Shown: positions 48,258 to 57,899 of the stretch, one piece after another
Position numbering within the stretch: the stretch's first letter is position 1
Layout: each line of letters starts with the position of its first letter
Source: Tranzscheliella williamsii
Lineage: Eukaryota > Basidiomycota > Ustilaginomycetes > Ustilaginales > Ustilaginaceae
NCBI GenBank assembly: GCA_023212725.1
Contig: JALBYF010000003.1
Span: 1 to 64,000, forward strand
Direction: 5' to 3'
DNA length: 64,000 nucleotides
Notes under the pieces: model-generated
Told to the model about the DNA's origin: nothing
The model's input: the letters and a program-made list of their open reading frames with translations, nothing else
The model's database searches: none
Translations under genes and position numbers: made by a program

Positions 48258-50084
48258 ATGTCTAAGGGGGCCAAGGCTAACGGCGCCTCCACGCCGTCGT
48301 CGTCGCGGAGCCGGCCTGGGTCATCTGGAGGAGGACCGAAAAAGTCGGTTATCGTCATCGGTGCAGGTGCAGGCGGAACAGCGCTGGCGGCACGACTGGC
48401 CAAGCGCGGATACTCGGTGACAGTACTGGAGAAGAACTCGTTCGGTGGCGGTAGATGCTCGCTCATCCAGCATGACGGGCATCGTTGGGATCAGGGCCCT
48501 TCGCTCTACCTCATGCCGGAAATCTTCGAGGCTTGCTTCCGAGATCTGGGAGAAGAAGTGCGCTCTCACGTCGAGCTGCACCAATGCAACCCAGCCTATC
48601 GGGTCCACTTTGCCGACGGAGAAAAGATGCTGCTGTCTTCGAACCTGAGCCAGATGGGAGAGATGCTCAACTTTTTCGAAAAGCGTGCCGGCAACAAGCA
48701 AGATCCGCTGACCAACTTCCTTAGTTTTTTGACGGAGGCGGGCGAGAACTACGAAGAATCGATCAAGCACGTCTTGACCAAAGATTGGTCTGCGTGGTGG
48801 GCCTTTTTCCGTCCAGAGCTCTTGCCGATGCTGTGGAAGACCAAGGGGTTACGGATCTACACGACGCTCTACGACCGCACCTCCAAGTATTTCAAATCGC
48901 GTCATGTTCGAAGGGCGCTGACCTTCTCGGCCATGTATATGGGGATGAGTCCCTTTGACGCACCAGCGACCTATTCACTGCTGCAGTATGCTGAATACGC
49001 CAAAGGCATCTGGTACCCCATCGGTGGATTCTACAAGGTGATCGAGGCGATGGAAACCATTGCACGCGATAAGTTTGGAGCTGTCTTTCGATACGATACC
49101 ACAGTGAAAAGGATCCTAACCGACGAGCGCAAAAGCACAGCGACGGGCGTCGAGCTGGAGAGTGGCGAGGTGCTGAAGGCGGATGTGGTGGTGAGTAATG
49201 CGGATCTGGTCTGGACGTACAACCATCTACTTGCACCTAGCTCGTATGCGCACAAGTTGCGAAGCAAAGACCAGACCTGCTCTTCTATTTCGTTTTACTG
49301 GTCGCTCAAGTCGGTTGTGGCGGAGCTGGGAGGGCACAATATCTTCCTAGCGGATGCCTATCAAGAGTCGTTTGACGAGATCTTCCGGGACGGCGATACG
49401 CCGACCGAGCCGTCGTTCTATGTCAATGTGCCGTCGAGGCTTGACCCTTCGGCTGCGCCGGAAGGCAGAGACACGCTTGTCGTTCTGGTACCTTGTGGGC
49501 CGATTTCGATCGATGAGAAGCAGTGCACCGATCCGAACAAGGGCGCCCGGAGTCGCCAGCAGTTTGAGAAGACGAAACAGCGCGCACGCCGCCAGGTCAT
49601 CGAGACTCTCAAGAAGCGGCTCCACCGAGCGGATTTCGAGGATCTGATCGACCACGAAATCATCAATGATCCTTTCGATTGGGAGGAGAAGTTCAACCTC
49701 TTTCGTGGATCGATTCTGGGTCTGAGCCATACGATACCTCAAGTACTCTGGTTCCGACCGTCTATCCAGCACGCGGGATACAACAATCTCTTTTTCGTAG
49801 GCGCATCGACGCAACCGGGCACGGGGGTGCCCGTGGTGGTGGCCGGCAGCGGCGTGGTAGCCGAACGGATCAGTGCCTTCCTCGAGGGGCGAGAAAAGGG
49901 ATGGCTCAGCTGGGAGGCCATCCGCGGCAGCATGATGCTCGCCATCCTGATGGTCGTGTTGGCCATGTTTGCGGGTCTCGCCGCCGGCTTTGTCCTGCTA
50001 GGCGCGGCGATTGCCCTTGCCCTCCATCTGCTTGGCATCGCTGACGTGCCTCACCTTGTCTGGAACAGGGTCCTTCCCGAATGA
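48258..50084 (+). CDS. car1: Phytoene desaturase (carotenoid biosynthesis)
   Basis: This FAD-dependent desaturase converts colourless phytoene to lycopene-type carotenoids; Car1 is the smut name (al-1 or crtI elsewhere). The 608-residue product starts at the ATG at 48258 with a Ser/Gly-rich lead. The Rossmann dinucleotide motif is VIVIGAGAGGTALAARLAKRG near residues 32-52, followed by the CRTI signature GGGRCSLIQHDGHRWDQGPS. YPIGGFYKVIEAME lies in the substrate domain. FVGASTQPGTGVPVVVAGSG is the C-terminal FAD motif. A hydrophobic segment near residues 555-590 should anchor it in the ER membrane, as in other fungal enzymes. No phytoene synthase, carotenoid oxygenase or opsin gene is in the window, so this is not a tight cluster here. 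Confidence 0.94.
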   Translation: MSKGAKANGASTPSSSRSRPGSSGGGPKKSVIVIGAGAGGTALAARLAKRGYSVTVLEKNSFGGGRCSLIQHDGHRWDQGPSLYLMPEIFEACFRDLGEEVRSHVELHQCNPAYRVHFADGEKMLLSSNLSQMGEMLNFFEKRAGNKQDPLTNFLSFLTEAGENYEESIKHVLTKDWSAWWAFFRPELLPMLWKTKGLRIYTTLYDRTSKYFKSRHVRRALTFSAMYMGMSPFDAPATYSLLQYAEYAKGIWYPIGGFYKVIEAMETIARDKFGAVFRYDTTVKRILTDERKSTATGVELESGEVLKADVVVSNADLVWTYNHLLAPSSYAHKLRSKDQTCSSISFYWSLKSVVAELGGHNIFLADAYQESFDEIFRDGDTPTEPSFYVNVPSRLDPSAAPEGRDTLVVLVPCGPISIDEKQCTDPNKGARSRQQFEKTKQRARRQVIETLKKRLHRADFEDLIDHEIINDPFDWEEKFNLFRGSILGLSHTIPQVLWFRPSIQHAGYNNLFFVGASTQPGTGVPVVVAGSGVVAERISAFLEGREKGWLSWEAIRGSMMLAILMVVLAMFAGLAAGFVLLGAAIALALHLLGIADVPHLVWNRVLPE

Positions 50085-51808
50085 TCCATCCCCTTCCCTC
50101 TCTCTCTCTCTCTCACACCGTGGAGGATTACTTTCATGTAGAGACACACGCGTCCGCAAAAGGGGGGATGGCGCAGTCACTCGAGCTGTTGGTCTACTAC
50201 GGCGCTTAGCTTCGTGACGCCTGGCAATGCAAGCATTAGAATCAAATAGCATCAGCTGGGCTTGTTGCAAGATGAAAGAAATGAAACGGTAAGTGGTGAA
50301 TTCTGTCGTGCGATAGGCATGACTTGCAGCGTGGGGGAGTCGCGCTGTCCTATTTGCGTCGCGCTCTGGCAAGGCCACGCACGTTGGCCGGTCGCCTAGC
50401 TCTCGGCGTGGGGCCCAGTCCCGTGAACACGTTCTGCGCGTATCTGAACCGCAGGCTCGCCTACCGACTGGACGCTTGGCGCCCGTTTTCCAGCGTTGTT
50501 CGTTGACTGAGCCGCATTCCGCTCCGCCAAGAGTCTCGGGCGAAGGCACGACGAGGCTATGCTCGGCATTCTTGGCATCTCAGCGTGCTTGCCCCCGACT
50601 ACCGGCGCTGCCATCCATCTCGACCTTGGCAGCGCGAATTGTATTCGCGAGCTGGCAGAACTTTGACGCTATTCACTTCACATTTTTATTTCTGATTTCT
50701 GATTTCTGTTTTCTGACGATGCGCTTGTAGACGCGCCAAAGGCACCGCAAGAGAGGAGCGGTCGGACTCTTGGCATGCAGCTCATTTGCTACTCAGCCCG
50801 CAGGTTGCGCGGCACACTGAGCCCGTGCCCACTCCGCTGCTCTGACGCGCTGTGGTCTTGGCAAAGATTACAACTGCGCCACCGCAGCGGTCTTTGTCGA
50901 GTTACAAGTCATGGTCACAGCCTTTGTCTTGTTAACGAGTCTGCTGTCTAGTTACGAGTCATGTCTGGTTACGAGTAGTTAATGTGACTGCCTCTGCGGC
51001 TAGAGCGTGACAGCTTGCCTACGGTTCAAACGCTCGCTAATCTCCGCCAAGCCCATATGTCTTGGCGGCGGTCCGGTTCGTCTTGGCTCCCGCCTTTGGC
51101 TCCGCCTCTCCTCTCGCCCAGCGTTATCCTGTCCGCTCACGCCTTGATCTTGTATGGCTTGTCTCGTGAACACAAGTTCGGCTCTCTGCTGCCATACCTC
51201 TCTCTATCTGCCCAATCCCTTCGCCGCCCCCCTTCTTGGCTCCCTTGCTTGGCTCCAAATTGCCAAGCAGACATACCTCGTTCCTTCGTTATACAGCGCA
51301 GTCGTCCCCTACTTGTGGCGCAGTTGGCTCGACTTGCGTCGTCGTGAGCGGCTCCCCAAGTCGTCCCAAGCCCTTTGCATGCTCTGTTCTCTGTTCCCCG
51401 TTCTCCGCGTGCGTCCACTTCTTGGCCCTCCGCACCGTTGCCGCTGGGTACCTGAGCGGACCTTGTCTTTGCTGGCTATTTTGTGCCTACGACTGCGGTT
51501 AGCCCAAGTGCCTTGGTGTTGCGCTCCAACGCAAACGCCTGCGACGAAACCCTCGGTCTTGGCATTCAGCCTCGTGGCCTTGTGCTCGTCCTAGTATATA
51601 TCTCTGCCTCTGCCTTTCCCACTCGCCCGCTACGTCCCCTCTTAGCTTGCCTCTACACCACTATCACCCTGCCGCCACGCCCTCGACTCTCCTCGTCGCC
51701 TACGCGCGCCTTTCCGCAGCTTCCACCACGCTGTCCTTGGTCGCCATCCGCATTACCGCTGAAACACCTCTTTCCCTCGGCCCCGCTGGTTGTTTAGCCA
51801 ACAAAGGG
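50085..51808. other. Long intergenic region upstream of a Zn2Cys6 regulator
   Basis: A (CT)n run lies at 50098-50114, just after the desaturase stop. From about 51000 the DNA becomes pyrimidine-rich like a leader. It contains an ATG-started 146-codon open frame (51154-51594) with Leu/Ser-rich, non-recognisable sequence, which could be a long upstream frame. No RNA gene or repeat of note was found. Confidence 0.45.
50098..50114. repeat. (CT)n microsatellite
   Basis: Seventeen bases of perfect CT dinucleotide repeat lie 14 bases after the phytoene desaturase stop codon, probably in its 3' UTR. Confidence 0.9.
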
Positions 51809-54073
51809 ATGTTAGCCAATCCACAGATCATGTCCAGACCTCACAGCACCTACCACTCCGCGCCATGGGCCATCAGCAGCGAACATCGGCCCTCTCACTC
51901 GATCTATTCCAACGCACCAGGTCCTTCCTCCTACCGTCCCTATGGCGCTAGCCCAGCCCCTCCGCTTCACCACTCCCAATCGTGGGGTCGTGAGTCAGCA
52001 CGCCCTGCCTCTTCTGTCAGCCCTTTGCCTAGCAACTATGCCACCACCTCGCCCCCTGCCAATTCAACCGCCGAGCAGGCTGCCGTTGTCCGCACTGCGC
52101 ATGTCACTGCTGACGGTACCACCATCTATGCCGCCACCGGTCGTAAGCGCAAGCGCCTTCAAAAGGCCTGTGTAGCTTGTCACAAGGCCAAGCGACGTTG
52201 CGATGGTGGTCTTCCTTGCTCCAACTGTGATTTCAGCGGTCGAACCTGCTGCTATTCCGATGCCCACGGCAAGATGGTCATCCCCACCGCTCGTATTTCC
52301 GCCGAGGCGGAACAGAAACCAGCCGCTTCGAGCCAAGCCCATCGTCCTACCTCTGTCGCTCATGGCCAGTCCCAGCCTCCGCCCACCTTCATGCCGTCCC
52401 AGCCCGGCCTCGCTGTCGAGCAGCATGGACGAGCCCGCGCCAGCACCACGGCAACCAAGTCGCCCAGCAAGCCCCACGCCGCCGCCGGCTTCTCTTCTCG
52501 CGGTGCCGCTTCTCTGCACTCGATCGACGAGATCGCGCCCGAGCAAAGGCGCGAGTTGATCAGCATCTTTTTCTCCCAGCTCCATCCTTTCAGCTGCGTC
52601 ATCGACGAGATCTGCTTCCTTCGAGATCTCTCCACCTCAGAAGTACCCTCATGGCTTCTCCTCTCCATGTTTGCCCTCTCCGCACGCTTTCAGCAGGGAA
52701 CCTCCGAGATGGATCGCGATCGTCGATACTCCAACGGTGAAGTCTTTGCTCGATCCGCCCGGACCATGCTGCACCAGGAAGACGCCGATGGCTTTACGCT
52801 TCTCGAACGACCCGACCTGAACGTTGCGCTGGCTTTATGCTTCCTCGCAGCCCACGAGTTCGGTATGGGCCGGCTTCAGCGCGCGCTCATCTACTCCAAC
52901 ACCGCCGTCCGCGTCGTCTCGTCGCTCAGACTGGTCCAGGGTTCTCTGCCACAGATCCGCGAGTCACACTACGGCCGCGACACGTTTAGCACCAACCCGC
53001 GACGTGCTACCTGTGAGCGCCTGGTCCTGCTCACCTGGATCCTCGACATGACCATCTCCTCGCTCGCAGCTCAGCCCTCGGTGGTTCGGTCCGAGGAGGT
53101 CATGGCCGCCGCCCGCCACTTTGGCTCGACCGGCGACGAATCTCGTGACGAGGTGACCAAGTCCTTTGCCCATCTTGCTCAGATCACCACCGTCTTCAGC
53201 CGAGTCTTGGACGCCAATCGATCCTCGCGTCGAGATCTGACCAAGTGCGACCAAGATCTGCAGGTTTGGGCCGAGTCTCTGGGCGCTGACAGCAAATTTG
53301 ACGACTACAACCTGAAGCAAGCCAGCCGGATGCTCGACGAGCCCGAAGCGAGTGCCGCCTCGCACCGTGCCTGGTTTTGGGCGCAGATGCATCTGATGGC
53401 CGAGTGCTGCGTCTTTCTTATGGAGGCCAACCGCGCCGGCTTTGGGCATGGCGAGCGCGACCAGCGCAAAGCTGCGTTTGAGAACATCCAGCTGATCTTG
53501 TCGGTCCTCGGGGTAGCCGGACGGAGGAGTCTGTTTGCGATGCCCGCCCTGCTTATCTGCACCGAGTTGGTGCGGCCGACGCCGGACATGCTCCGGTGGT
53601 GGGGGACGGCGCGGCAGTGCTGGAACCTGGGCGATGCACAGGTGGCCGAGGCTGCGCAGACGTTTGTCGCGGGGCAGCCCGGCTTGTCGCGCAAGGACAG
53701 CAGCAGTTCCGTGGCGTCGTCTGCCGTGTCTGGCTCGCTGACGCTGCCACGCCTGACCCACTCGTCCACGATGGCCGGGCTGGGGCGGAGCGGTGCCGGT
53801 GCGGTGCTGCCGCCGTTGGCGTTGCTGCGCATGTCGCCTCCGCTGTCGGCGCCGGGCAAGGTCGAGGTGGGGGAAGCGCAGCGCTCGGAGCGCTCCTCGT
53901 CGCGCTCGAGCTCCAGCGCGTCGACGCACGACTCGTCGCTCTCGCCCCGCTCGGCACCGCTCGAGCCGTACCACTACGACCAGCGCACCTCGCGCTCCCC
54001 GCTCGCAAAGCACCCGCCCGCCTGGTCCCCCCCCCCGCTCCGCGCCGACAAGCGCCCCACCCTCGCGCTCTAA
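51809..54073 (+). CDS. Zn2Cys6 fungal transcription factor
   Basis: The 754-residue protein begins at the ATG at 51809; an ATG seven codons later is an alternative. The DNA-binding cluster starts near residue 121: CVACHKAKRRCDGGLPCSNC and a sixth Cys soon after, preceded by a basic GRKRKRLQK. The middle homology region (about 250-560) shows the fungal transcription factor domain, for example ELISIFFSQLHPFSCVIDE, PSWLLLSMFALSARFQQG and ALALCFLAAHEFGMGRLQRA. The C-terminus is Ser/Pro-rich. Targets are unknown. Its position 1.7 kb downstream of the phytoene desaturase does not by itself imply regulation of that gene. Codons switch from G-ending to C-ending near 53900. It is convergent with UTP21, with only 108 bp between stops. 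Confidence 0.9.
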   Translation: MLANPQIMSRPHSTYHSAPWAISSEHRPSHSIYSNAPGPSSYRPYGASPAPPLHHSQSWGRESARPASSVSPLPSNYATTSPPANSTAEQAAVVRTAHVTADGTTIYAATGRKRKRLQKACVACHKAKRRCDGGLPCSNCDFSGRTCCYSDAHGKMVIPTARISAEAEQKPAASSQAHRPTSVAHGQSQPPPTFMPSQPGLAVEQHGRARASTTATKSPSKPHAAAGFSSRGAASLHSIDEIAPEQRRELISIFFSQLHPFSCVIDEICFLRDLSTSEVPSWLLLSMFALSARFQQGTSEMDRDRRYSNGEVFARSARTMLHQEDADGFTLLERPDLNVALALCFLAAHEFGMGRLQRALIYSNTAVRVVSSLRLVQGSLPQIRESHYGRDTFSTNPRRATCERLVLLTWILDMTISSLAAQPSVVRSEEVMAAARHFGSTGDESRDEVTKSFAHLAQITTVFSRVLDANRSSRRDLTKCDQDLQVWAESLGADSKFDDYNLKQASRMLDEPEASAASHRAWFWAQMHLMAECCVFLMEANRAGFGHGERDQRKAAFENIQLILSVLGVAGRRSLFAMPALLICTELVRPTPDMLRWWGTARQCWNLGDAQVAEAAQTFVAGQPGLSRKDSSSSVASSAVSGSLTLPRLTHSSTMAGLGRSGAGAVLPPLALLRMSPPLSAPGKVEVGEAQRSERSSSRSSSSASTHDSSLSPRSAPLEPYHYDQRTSRSPLAKHPPAWSPPPLRADKRPTLAL

Positions 54074-54181
54074 CCCCATCTCCACACTCTGTACTCTACC
54101 ATTCCGGACTAGTTGATTTCCGCATCTCTGCGCGCAGTGGCATGTGTGTAGACGGGCAGTAAGTACAGTAACGAGCGGGGG

Positions 54182-57100
54182 CTAGGACATGGGGAGGCCG
54201 CGAAGGAAGGCAAGCGTGCCGAGACAGTGGTCGAGGAGGTTTGTGAAGCGGGCGGCCTCGGAGGCGTGGGAGTGGAGGAGGGTTTGAACGAGGGTGCGCA
54301 GTTCGGCCGTGTCGGGGTCTGGGAGGGATAGGTCGGCGGGGTCGTCGAGGATGGGGGAGTGGTGGAGGAGGATGTCAGCGTGGATGGCGAGGGTGGTGGC
54401 GAGGAGTGCTTGGACGGCCTCGAAGTCGCGGTGCTGTGCTTGGCGGGCGGCGAGGATGCGGAGGAAGGGGGGGAGGGCGTGCGGGGGGAGCGAGCGGATC
54501 TCGGCGTCGAGGTGGGCGGGGGCGAGTGTGTCGAGGTACTGGAAGAACGCGTCGGGGTCGGGGTGCGCGGCGAGGCGGTGCTGCAAGGCGGTCTGCAGCG
54601 CGACGGGGCGGGCGGCACTGACCGGCTCGCGCTCCTGCGGTGCGGCGGCGTCGAAGCGGAACTCGACACCCGCCACCGTCTGCGGCAGGAAGAACGGCGC
54701 CCGCTCACCCCCACCCCGCACCACCGCCTTCGGCCGACTGCGCGCCTGGATGGCATCCAGATGGATCAGCGTCATCCACCGCGCGCGCGGCATGGTCGAC
54801 AGCGTCACCAACCCCGCCCCCCCCTCCACCAGCTGCACCGGCGACGTGTAGACACCCTGCATCTCGGCCGCCCCCACCTGGCTCGCAGAAAACGCAGCGA
54901 GCGCCGCATCCTCCACACTCCCCTGCACCGTCGGCAGCGCCACCGCCACCGCCTCCTCCCCGCGTGAAACCACCTCGGCCAGCTCGTCAAGTCCCTGCAG
55001 CGCGACCGGCGCAAACTGCGTCTTGTTTGCCCACAGATAGATCCCGACGCTGTCCACGTGCGCGGTCGCCAAAAAGTCGCCGGTCGGACTGAAGCTGACC
55101 GAGGTCGCAATGCTGGCCACCCGGAACGCGTCGATGAGCCGCGCAGACGGGATGTCGAACGTCCGGATGACCGCGTCCATCGACGTCGCCACAATCCACC
55201 GCGCGTCATTGCTGAAGCAGGCATCCAGGATCCGTCCGCGGAAGCCGACAAACTCTCGCACCCCGCGGCGCGTCTCGATGTCCACCAGCCGCAGGACAAG
55301 ATCGTCCGAAATCACCAGCAGGAGGTTCGAGTCGCGGTGGAGCTGGATCGAAGAGATGCCCGCGGCGGACACGGCGGTGCGATGCAGCAGCGCCGTCGAG
55401 CCAAAGTCGAACCAGGCCAGGTTGCCGTCCATGGTGCTGACGAGCACGAACCGGTTCAGCGCATCGGTCGCCACGCCGGTGACGGCGCTTCCTTTGGTGC
55501 GCATATTGAGCGCCGCCAGCGCCTTGCGCGAGCCCGCGGCGAACTGTTTCGCCTTGGTGGCCCCAAGCGGATCCAGTGGTCGCGTGTCAAAGGTGCGCCG
55601 GTGCGCGTACGACTGCATGTTGTACATTTCCACCAGCCCTTCCGAGTTGCCGACAAAGCCAAAGTTGCCGCACGCACTCACACAGCTCGTCCTCGCCTCG
55701 GCAATCACCTTCTTGTCGGCGGAGGCAGGCAGCGGTTTCTTGCCGAGGCGCTTGTCGCGCGCCGTCCAAGTGTAGCCGTACTGTCGTCCCTGGTGGGTGG
55801 TAAGCACATCGTCCCAGTCCCTGCTCCGCGTCAGGCTGAAGGAGAGCGAATTGGCGGTAGGCAGCTTGAGCGACGAAACAGGAAGCGACAGCTGGTTGCT
55901 CTTCTTTTGGACGTCGCCCTGGCTCAGCTCGTGGGATCGCGAGTCTCGCACTACCGAGATGCTTCGGATCGATCGGTCGCGACCCGCCGAGAGGATCTCC
56001 TTGCCTTCGTCGCCGTAGTAGCGAATCAGATGTGGCGGCTGATGGTGGCCAGAGCGGCTCTTGAGAAGACGAGGAGGCATCGCAGCGGACTCGAAGAACC
56101 ACTGCTTGCAACTGTTGTCGCCTCCGCTAGAGATCAGTAGAGGCTGGCCAGGCACGAATTCGATGCTGCCGACCGGGCCATCGTGAGCGTCCTGAATCGA
56201 ATAGCTGAGCCTGGGCCCGCGCTGGAGCGACGAAGACGCGGCGTTGGAAGGGTCCAGATCGAAAATGCTGATATTGCCAGAGTTGGTGGCCACAGCAATC
56301 GAGTGGGCCTTGCCATCCGATCGAAAGGAGACCGAGCCGGTCGAGAGACCGCCGGAGACATGCACCGAGAAGAGGCTCTCGTCAAGTCGGATGTCGTGCA
56401 GCAGTACATTCCCGTCGGCGAATCCAAGGGCGACCACATCGACGGCTGGCGACTGGGTGAGGTTGACTACCGCGGTGGAGGTGTTGGAGGTGGAGCCGCC
56501 GGCAGCTTTGCGCAGCACGGATGGGTCGTAGGAGTGGATGAGGGAGCCGGTTCGAATGTTCCACAGCGCCAGCTGTCCGTCGGTCGAGCCAATGAGGATC
56601 TTGTTCAGGTAGGTCGCCGGATGGAGGATCGAGCTGGCTGTGAAGGAATCAGGCAAATCGATGCGCCTGACCAACTCTGTCGAGGTGATGGACCAGATGA
56701 AGACACTCCGCCCATCGGAAGAGAGGGCGGCGATGGTGTCTCCGAAGACGATCAACGATGAGAGCTGCGTTCCTTCGCCAGCACTGGATACGCCTGTGTG
56801 AGCGTGCATGCTGGCGGTTTGGCTGCTAGTGTCGGTGTCAGAGTCGTCGCTGTCTAGCTCATCCTCGTCCATGCGCGGGTCGAAGCGTGCCATGAGCCGG
56901 TCGACGGTATCGTACTCGGCATCCAGCTTGCCCCTCTTGAATCTATACACCTTTGTTCCGGCGGCCGCCATGACAGCGTCGGGGCTGAGAGAGATGACGA
57001 GGGAGCTGATCGGGGCCGGGAGGGAGCTGGAGACAAAGAGCAGCGTCATGCGCTCGGCATCCCACATGGCCCAGCTGTCGCCAAGGCAGGTAATGACATT

Positions 57101-57358
57101 GACGTCCGGCGTGGTGGCGTCCTTCCCACCGAATCTGGTCTGCAGCGCGAAAGGCACATCGTTGCTGATGAGTCCAAGCGCTCGAAAGGGGGCGAAGAGG
57201 CGGTTCTGCGATGCAAGCTTGGTCGCAGGGTCGGCGGTTGCGCTGTCCACGGCGGTGGCCTGTCGACGCCGCTTGGAGGGTTGGGCGGGCGATTTAACGG
57301 GCAAGGCTGCCGCCATCCCCGACGCCGACGTCGATGGCTGCTGTACCTTGGTCGGCAT
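54182..57358 (-). CDS. UTP21: U3 snoRNP protein Utp21 (WDR36), SSU processome
   Basis: Utp21 is a tandem WD40 protein of the UTP-B module that processes 18S rRNA precursors in the nucleolus. The product has 1,058 residues from the ATG at 57358; the frame extends upstream only from a TTG. It starts with a basic Lys/Arg-rich lead and then LFAPFRALGLISNDVPFALQ, a hallmark of this family. Two WD40 propellers follow, with repeats such as VFIWSITSTELVRRIDLPD, LALWNIRTGSLIHSYDPS and IRTFDIPSARLIDAFRV. The C-terminal Utp21 domain is helical with EAVQALLATTLAIHADILL near the end. Codons are G-ending around 54650-55100 and C-ending in the last 460 bases. It is divergent from HAS1. Confidence 0.93.
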   Translation of the reverse strand: MPTKVQQPSTSASGMAAALPVKSPAQPSKRRRQATAVDSATADPATKLASQNRLFAPFRALGLISNDVPFALQTRFGGKDATTPDVNVITCLGDSWAMWDAERMTLLFVSSSLPAPISSLVISLSPDAVMAAAGTKVYRFKRGKLDAEYDTVDRLMARFDPRMDEDELDSDDSDTDTSSQTASMHAHTGVSSAGEGTQLSSLIVFGDTIAALSSDGRSVFIWSITSTELVRRIDLPDSFTASSILHPATYLNKILIGSTDGQLALWNIRTGSLIHSYDPSVLRKAAGGSTSNTSTAVVNLTQSPAVDVVALGFADGNVLLHDIRLDESLFSVHVSGGLSTGSVSFRSDGKAHSIAVATNSGNISIFDLDPSNAASSSLQRGPRLSYSIQDAHDGPVGSIEFVPGQPLLISSGGDNSCKQWFFESAAMPPRLLKSRSGHHQPPHLIRYYGDEGKEILSAGRDRSIRSISVVRDSRSHELSQGDVQKKSNQLSLPVSSLKLPTANSLSFSLTRSRDWDDVLTTHQGRQYGYTWTARDKRLGKKPLPASADKKVIAEARTSCVSACGNFGFVGNSEGLVEMYNMQSYAHRRTFDTRPLDPLGATKAKQFAAGSRKALAALNMRTKGSAVTGVATDALNRFVLVSTMDGNLAWFDFGSTALLHRTAVSAAGISSIQLHRDSNLLLVISDDLVLRLVDIETRRGVREFVGFRGRILDACFSNDARWIVATSMDAVIRTFDIPSARLIDAFRVASIATSVSFSPTGDFLATAHVDSVGIYLWANKTQFAPVALQGLDELAEVVSRGEEAVAVALPTVQGSVEDAALAAFSASQVGAAEMQGVYTSPVQLVEGGAGLVTLSTMPRARWMTLIHLDAIQARSRPKAVVRGGGERAPFFLPQTVAGVEFRFDAAAPQEREPVSAARPVALQTALQHRLAAHPDPDAFFQYLDTLAPAHLDAEIRSLPPHALPPFLRILAARQAQHRDFEAVQALLATTLAIHADILLHHSPILDDPADLSLPDPDTAELRTLVQTLLHSHASEAARFTNLLDHCLGTLAFLRGLPMS

Positions 57359-57899
57359 CGTGATGTGCAAACTGCTGGAGGAGGTCGTATAGGCCACCGT
57401 CGAGAGGGAGAGCAAGAAGCACAATTCTTCTTCTTTTCCCACTCCATCAGCTGCGAAATGCGAAAATAATAGCAAAATGGCTGGCCGACCTAAGTAGCGC
57501 AGCCACGCTTCGAGAAAACGACAAATTCCCAATTAATTTGCAGCGCGCAGCCTGCTTCTCCACAAAGAATCATGAACAAAACGTGAATTTATGGCGCAGC
57601 TTTTGTTTCGTTCCGCCAAATTTTCATTATACTGTATGTAGTCACATTTCGAAATGGACACCGCTCAGCTGTGCTTTTTGTATTCAAGCACCTCTGACCC
57701 GTTGCGAAGAATTGTACGGAAAACGGAAAGTTTGAAAGGAAAATTTGAGCGAGGCGAGGAAATGGCAAGTAAAGAAAGTTGGCTGCAGAGCGCGGCGGTT
57801 GGCAATACTCTCTGGCGGCGATGATGGCAGGCCTGCCTCGGCGCTTCTCTTCCATCTGCATCTGCATCGATACGCTCGACAACGACGAGATCCACCACT
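57359..57899. other. Divergent promoter region, UTP21 / HAS1
   Basis: This 541-bp region lies between the starts of two ribosome-biogenesis genes. It is A/T-rich in the centre (about 57460-57760) and contains two inverted GAAAATTT elements described separately. Confidence 0.6.
57618..57746. promoter_or_regulatory. Pair of inverted RRPE-like elements
   Basis: AAATTTTCA at 57618-57626 and GGAAAATTT at 57738-57746 contain the same GAAAATTT core in opposite orientation. That core matches the centre of the yeast ribosomal RNA processing element (TGAAAAWTTT). They sit between two divergent ribosome-biogenesis genes, where such elements are expected. Function in this organism is inferred from yeast. 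Confidence 0.5.

Noticed and set aside
48258..54073. Carotenoid/retinal gene cluster around the phytoene desaturase
   Set aside because: No phytoene synthase/lycopene cyclase, carotenoid oxygenase or opsin gene is present nearby; neighbours are a phosphatase and a Zn2Cys6 regulator 1.7 kb away.
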